From assembly GCA_046724665.1 (NCBI GenBank), contig JBKOWZ010000004.1:1-14906 (forward strand): DNA of 14,906 nt. The letters run 5' to 3'. A model generated the notes under the pieces. The model was not told where the DNA came from. It saw only the letters and a program-made list of their open reading frames with translations, and searched no databases. Source of the stretch: Actinocrinis sp046724665. GTDB taxonomy: Bacteria; Actinomycetota; Actinomycetes; Streptomycetales; Catenulisporaceae. This document shows, piece by piece, positions 12,769 through 14,906 of the stretch (positions are counted from its first letter, which is position 1; every line of letters begins with the position of its first letter). Position numbers and translations under genes: made by a program.

Positions 12769-13680
12769 ATGCCCAATCCGATTGTCGCGGCGCTGGAGCA
12801 CGCCGCTGAGCGAATCGGCAGGTCACTGAGCAGGGACGCCGGCAAGGCGATCGAGCAGATGTACCGCAGTGCGGGGAAGGGCACTGAGGACGTCATCAAG
12901 CGGATCACCGAAGCAGACGCCGCACACGCGGCCAAGCTCCTCGACATAGCCGAAAAGCTCGGCCAGAACGGCGGCAAGACCCTGACCGCCGACGCGGAGA
13001 AGGCCGCCCAGAGCAGCTTGCGCAGCAAGTTCGCGACCGTACTCGACCCGGCCGGCAGCTGGGAGGGCGAGGGCGGCCTCCACCTCAGCCGCGAGGAGAA
13101 CGCCGCCGCCGAGCGGTTTCTGGCCCGCGCGAAAACCGCGGAATCCCGGATCAGTCCGGTCGTCACCGGCATCAAGGACGAAGTCCCGGGCGCGGACCTG
13201 GCAGGCTATCCCGAATTCGTCCTCAAAAGCCCAGAATCCTTCAAACGCAAGCTCGCGATGAGCCTCGACAGCGTGCCCGACCGCGACGTCAACAGGATGT
13301 TGGGGAGGATGAAGGACTCCGTGCGATACACGCTGAAGCTGCCCGGCGACGGGACGGCATACACCGACGGCGTCAACACGGCTGTCGAGCGCTTCAGGGC
13401 ATCAGGCTTTGAGAACGTACAGTTCAAGAACACCTGGGGTTCGGGTGGATATCAAGGAATCAACAGCTTCTGGCGTGATCCGGATACCGGCCATGTCTTC
13501 GAGATGCAGTTCCATACCCCGGAGAGCTTCGATGCCAAGATGGTGACGCACGGGCTGTATGAAGAGGCTCGTCTTCCCGGAGTCGAACCGGCGCGAGTGC
13601 GCGAACTCGAAGACTTGCAGGGCCAGATCTTCGGCGCGGTGCCGCGACCTGACGGCGCTTCGCAGATCAGATTATCGTAA
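12769..13680 (+). CDS. Probable polymorphic-toxin-like protein with C-terminal RelA/SpoT-like domain
   Basis: The 303-residue protein has a helical Ala/Lys/Glu-rich N-terminus (1-90), a linker, and a C-terminal domain (about 125-295) with the RelA/SpoT synthetase pattern. Basic KSPESFKRK (153-161) is followed by DSVRY (183-187), FKNTWGSGGYQGIN (219-232, cf. the GYxSxH loop of synthetases) and FEMQFHTPES (244-253, cf. the ExQxRT motif). Such domains transfer pyrophosphate to nucleotides or RNA and act as toxins in several systems. There is no signal peptide, WXG/LXG or PAAR domain, so export is unclear. A small gene follows 15 bp on, as an immunity gene should. The ATG at 12769 has only a weak GGGG site. 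The activity is inferred. Confidence 0.8.
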   Translation: MPNPIVAALEHAAERIGRSLSRDAGKAIEQMYRSAGKGTEDVIKRITEADAAHAAKLLDIAEKLGQNGGKTLTADAEKAAQSSLRSKFATVLDPAGSWEGEGGLHLSREENAAAERFLARAKTAESRISPVVTGIKDEVPGADLAGYPEFVLKSPESFKRKLAMSLDSVPDRDVNRMLGRMKDSVRYTLKLPGDGTAYTDGVNTAVERFRASGFENVQFKNTWGSGGYQGINSFWRDPDTGHVFEMQFHTPESFDAKMVTHGLYEEARLPGVEPARVRELEDLQGQIFGAVPRPDGASQIRLS

Positions 13681-13695
13681 AGGTAGGATCCGAAT

Positions 13696-13971
13696 ATGAA
13701 AGACGAGGGACCCGAGGTCACCTACTACGCGATGATCGAAGACAACGGTTCGGCCGAGGACGCGTTCGGTCTGGTTCGCCGAATCCACGCCGAGCCGGTG
13801 GCGATCGATGAGGCGATTGGGAACGACCTCGAGTGGCATCCGACCGAATATCTCCGTCGGTACTACATCCTAGGCAGCATGGACATCGACCACGTCGAGG
13901 TGTCGGCGCAGTTCGCGCAGGAGTTGCTGGCTCGGTGGCGGGCGAAGCGGGCGGCTGGCGGGGCGCGGTAG
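13696..13971 (+). CDS. Small acidic protein, probable immunity protein of the RelA/SpoT-like toxin
   Basis: A 91-residue protein starts 15 bp after the toxin stop, with AGGA seven bases before its ATG. It has YYAMIEDNGSAEDAFGLVRR at residues 10-29, then DEAIGNDLEWHPTEYLRRYY and DHVEVSAQFAQELLARWR, ending in a basic tail. No signal peptide or membrane segment is present, so it stays in the cytoplasm. I recall similar short actinobacterial proteins with GLVRR, DLxWxPTEYL and DHVE motifs next to toxin-like genes, but no named function. Tight linkage and size suggest it binds and blocks the toxin domain; a simple hypothetical partner is the alternative. Confidence 0.75.
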   Translation: MKDEGPEVTYYAMIEDNGSAEDAFGLVRRIHAEPVAIDEAIGNDLEWHPTEYLRRYYILGSMDIDHVEVSAQFAQELLARWRAKRAAGGAR

Positions 13972-14026
13972 GCGGGGCGGGGGCGGGAGTAGGCCGAACG
14001 GTCAGCCGAATGGGCAGTGGATAGCG

Positions 14027-14515
14027 TTAGCGCACGGGGGTGTGGGTGGCGCCGGCGGAGACGTTGATGCCGCCCCAGACGGCTCGGGCACCGGAGTCGC
14101 CGACGCGGATGGTCTGCACGATGCAGATCGCGCTGGCCGCGATGGCTAGTGCGCTGATGGTGACCATCGTGGCGTGGTGCTCGGCGTAGCCGGCGCGGTC
14201 CGCGAAGACCAGCGCCACCGAGAAGACGGCCACCACGGCGACGAACCAGACCAGCGTCAGGCCGAGGCCGCGGTGCTCGGACGCGATCTTGTCCAGGTAC
14301 GTCGCGTGGTTGTAGAGCTGCTGCCCGGCCAGGTCGGTCGCGTAGGTGACGCCGACCATGAGCACCGTGGCGACCGAGTTGGCCAGACCGAAGCGGCGGC
14401 GCCAGGCGGGGCGGATCGCGATCGCGATGGTGGTCAGGCACACCAGCGGGATACCGGCCACGGCCGCGTGCAGCAGCAGTACGTGCGTGGGCAGACCGAA
14501 CACTTTGACGGGCAT
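14027..14515 (-). CDS. DUF2231-type four-helix membrane protein
   Basis: The 162-residue integral membrane protein starts at the ATG at 14515, with AGGAGA eight bases upstream. Four hydrophobic segments lie at about 10-33, 43-61, 84-106 and 116-137. The N-terminal GLPTHVLLLHAAVAGIPL, with paired His residues at the first helix, is the mark of the DUF2231 family, small membrane proteins whose biochemical role is unknown (some members pair with redox or heme proteins). It converges with the immunity gene across a 55-bp gap. The C-terminal 25 residues are soluble. The upstream region has several short repeats that may control it. Confidence 0.8.
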   Translation of the reverse strand: MPVKVFGLPTHVLLLHAAVAGIPLVCLTTIAIAIRPAWRRRFGLANSVATVLMVGVTYATDLAGQQLYNHATYLDKIASEHRGLGLTLVWFVAVVAVFSVALVFADRAGYAEHHATMVTISALAIAASAICIVQTIRVGDSGARAVWGGINVSAGATHTPVR

Positions 14516-14560
14516 CGGCGTTCTCTCCTGTTCCGTCGGTGCCCGCCGTGCTCACGCGTC

Positions 14561-14621
14561 GCATGCATGGATGCATCGCACATCGCACGCGTTGCGCATC
14601 AGGCAGTGCACATCACGTCAA
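14561..14621 (-). promoter_or_regulatory. Short repeats and -35-like TTGACG upstream of the DUF2231 gene
   Basis: Seven-base units GC[AG]CATC (plus strand) lie at 14578-14584, 14594-14600 and 14608-14614, spaced 16 and 14 bases. ATGCAT-GG-ATGCAT lies at 14563-14576. On the minus strand TTGACG (14616-14621) could be a -35, but no TAnnnT follows at the right distance. The array may be an operator cluster. Confidence 0.35.
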
Positions 14622-14654
14622 GCCACACGTAAACGTACGCCATGACCGGGTGGT

Positions 14655-14906
14655 TCACAGTCCCACGGTGCCGCCGGTGCGCCAATAGTAGTTCTCTGAA
14701 CGGCCGAGGAAATCGGCGTCCACGAGATAGCGGCGCAGCGCCGCGTAGTCGTCGTGGAACTTGCTGAGGATCTCGTTGACCTCTGACTCGGGGTAGCGCA
14801 CGCCGGGCTCGAAGGACTGCGCCAGATAGTCCAGCACGATCATCCGTTTGGCGTGCGCCAGGGGTACGTGGGTGAGCCGGCCCCGGGAGAAGAAGCCGCG
14901 CAGGAT
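14655..14906 (-). CDS. DUF2087 domain protein, C-terminal part
   Basis: The open frame enters from beyond position 14906 and ends at TGA 14655; 83 codons are visible and the N-terminus is missing. It reads ILRGFFSRGRLTHVPLAHAK, then FEPGVRYPESEVNEILSKF, DDYAALRRYLVDADFLGR and YYWRTGG. This is the DUF2087 pattern, a small winged-helix-like fold often attached to ArsR- or MarR-type DNA-binding domains or found alone. The ATG at 14843 is internal to the conserved domain, so it is not the start. The missing part decides whether this is a regulator. The 139-bp gap to the DUF2231 gene suggests a separate transcript. Confidence 0.85.
   Translation of the reverse strand: MLRGFFSRGRLTHVPLAHAKRMIVLDYLAQSFEPGVRYPESEVNEILSKFHDDYAALRRYLVDADFLGRSENYYWRTGGTVGL

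Noticed and set aside
13863..14588. Minus-strand 241-codon frame overlapping DUF2231 and the immunity gene
   Set aside because: Alternate frame; Arg/His/Pro-rich, with no membrane pattern or ribosome site.

Overview
The window looks like a chromosomal segment of a high-GC Actinomycetota. Third codon positions are almost all G or C, GTG starts are common, the sulfate-assimilation order is the actinobacterial one, and a c-di-AMP (ydaO-type) riboswitch sits in front of an NlpC/P60 hydrolase. I cannot name the genus.

Positions 1-7,800 (minus strand) hold assimilatory sulfur metabolism. In transcription order they are a ferredoxin-type sulfite reductase (sir), a 28-residue leader peptide with the actinobacterial RRHVD...SSAxC motif, a 66-residue four-cysteine zinc-ribbon protein, cysH, cysD, cysN, and then a sulfonate/nitrate/taurine-type ABC importer: binding lipoprotein, ATPase, and a permease cut by the window edge. 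CysH carries all four Fe-S cysteines and the catalytic cysteine of an APS reductase, and no APS kinase is present. The inferred route is sulfate -> APS (CysDN) -> sulfite (CysH) -> sulfide (Sir), with the transporter supplying organic or inorganic sulfur. The zinc-ribbon, cysH and cysD genes overlap by 4 bp each. Putative control elements are the leader peptide, hairpins between it and the first structural gene, a GTCTCA motif shared by the sir and leader upstream regions, and hairpins before and inside the transporter operon.

Positions 7,976-10,450 (minus strand) hold a lipoprotein HtrA-like serine protease split by a one-base frameshift between its protease and PDZ domains, and a secreted coiled-coil NlpC/P60 peptidoglycan hydrolase under the riboswitch.

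Positions 10,807-13,971 (plus strand) hold a YihY/BrkB membrane protein with an unusual Asn-rich repeat tail, a small protein resembling only the N-terminal OB domain of RsgA, and a probable toxin-immunity pair. The toxin has a C-terminal RelA/SpoT-like domain. This pair and the leader-peptide region are the most interesting parts of the window.

Positions 14,027-14,906 (minus strand) hold a four-helix DUF2231-type membrane protein and the C-terminal part of a DUF2087 protein that runs off the window.
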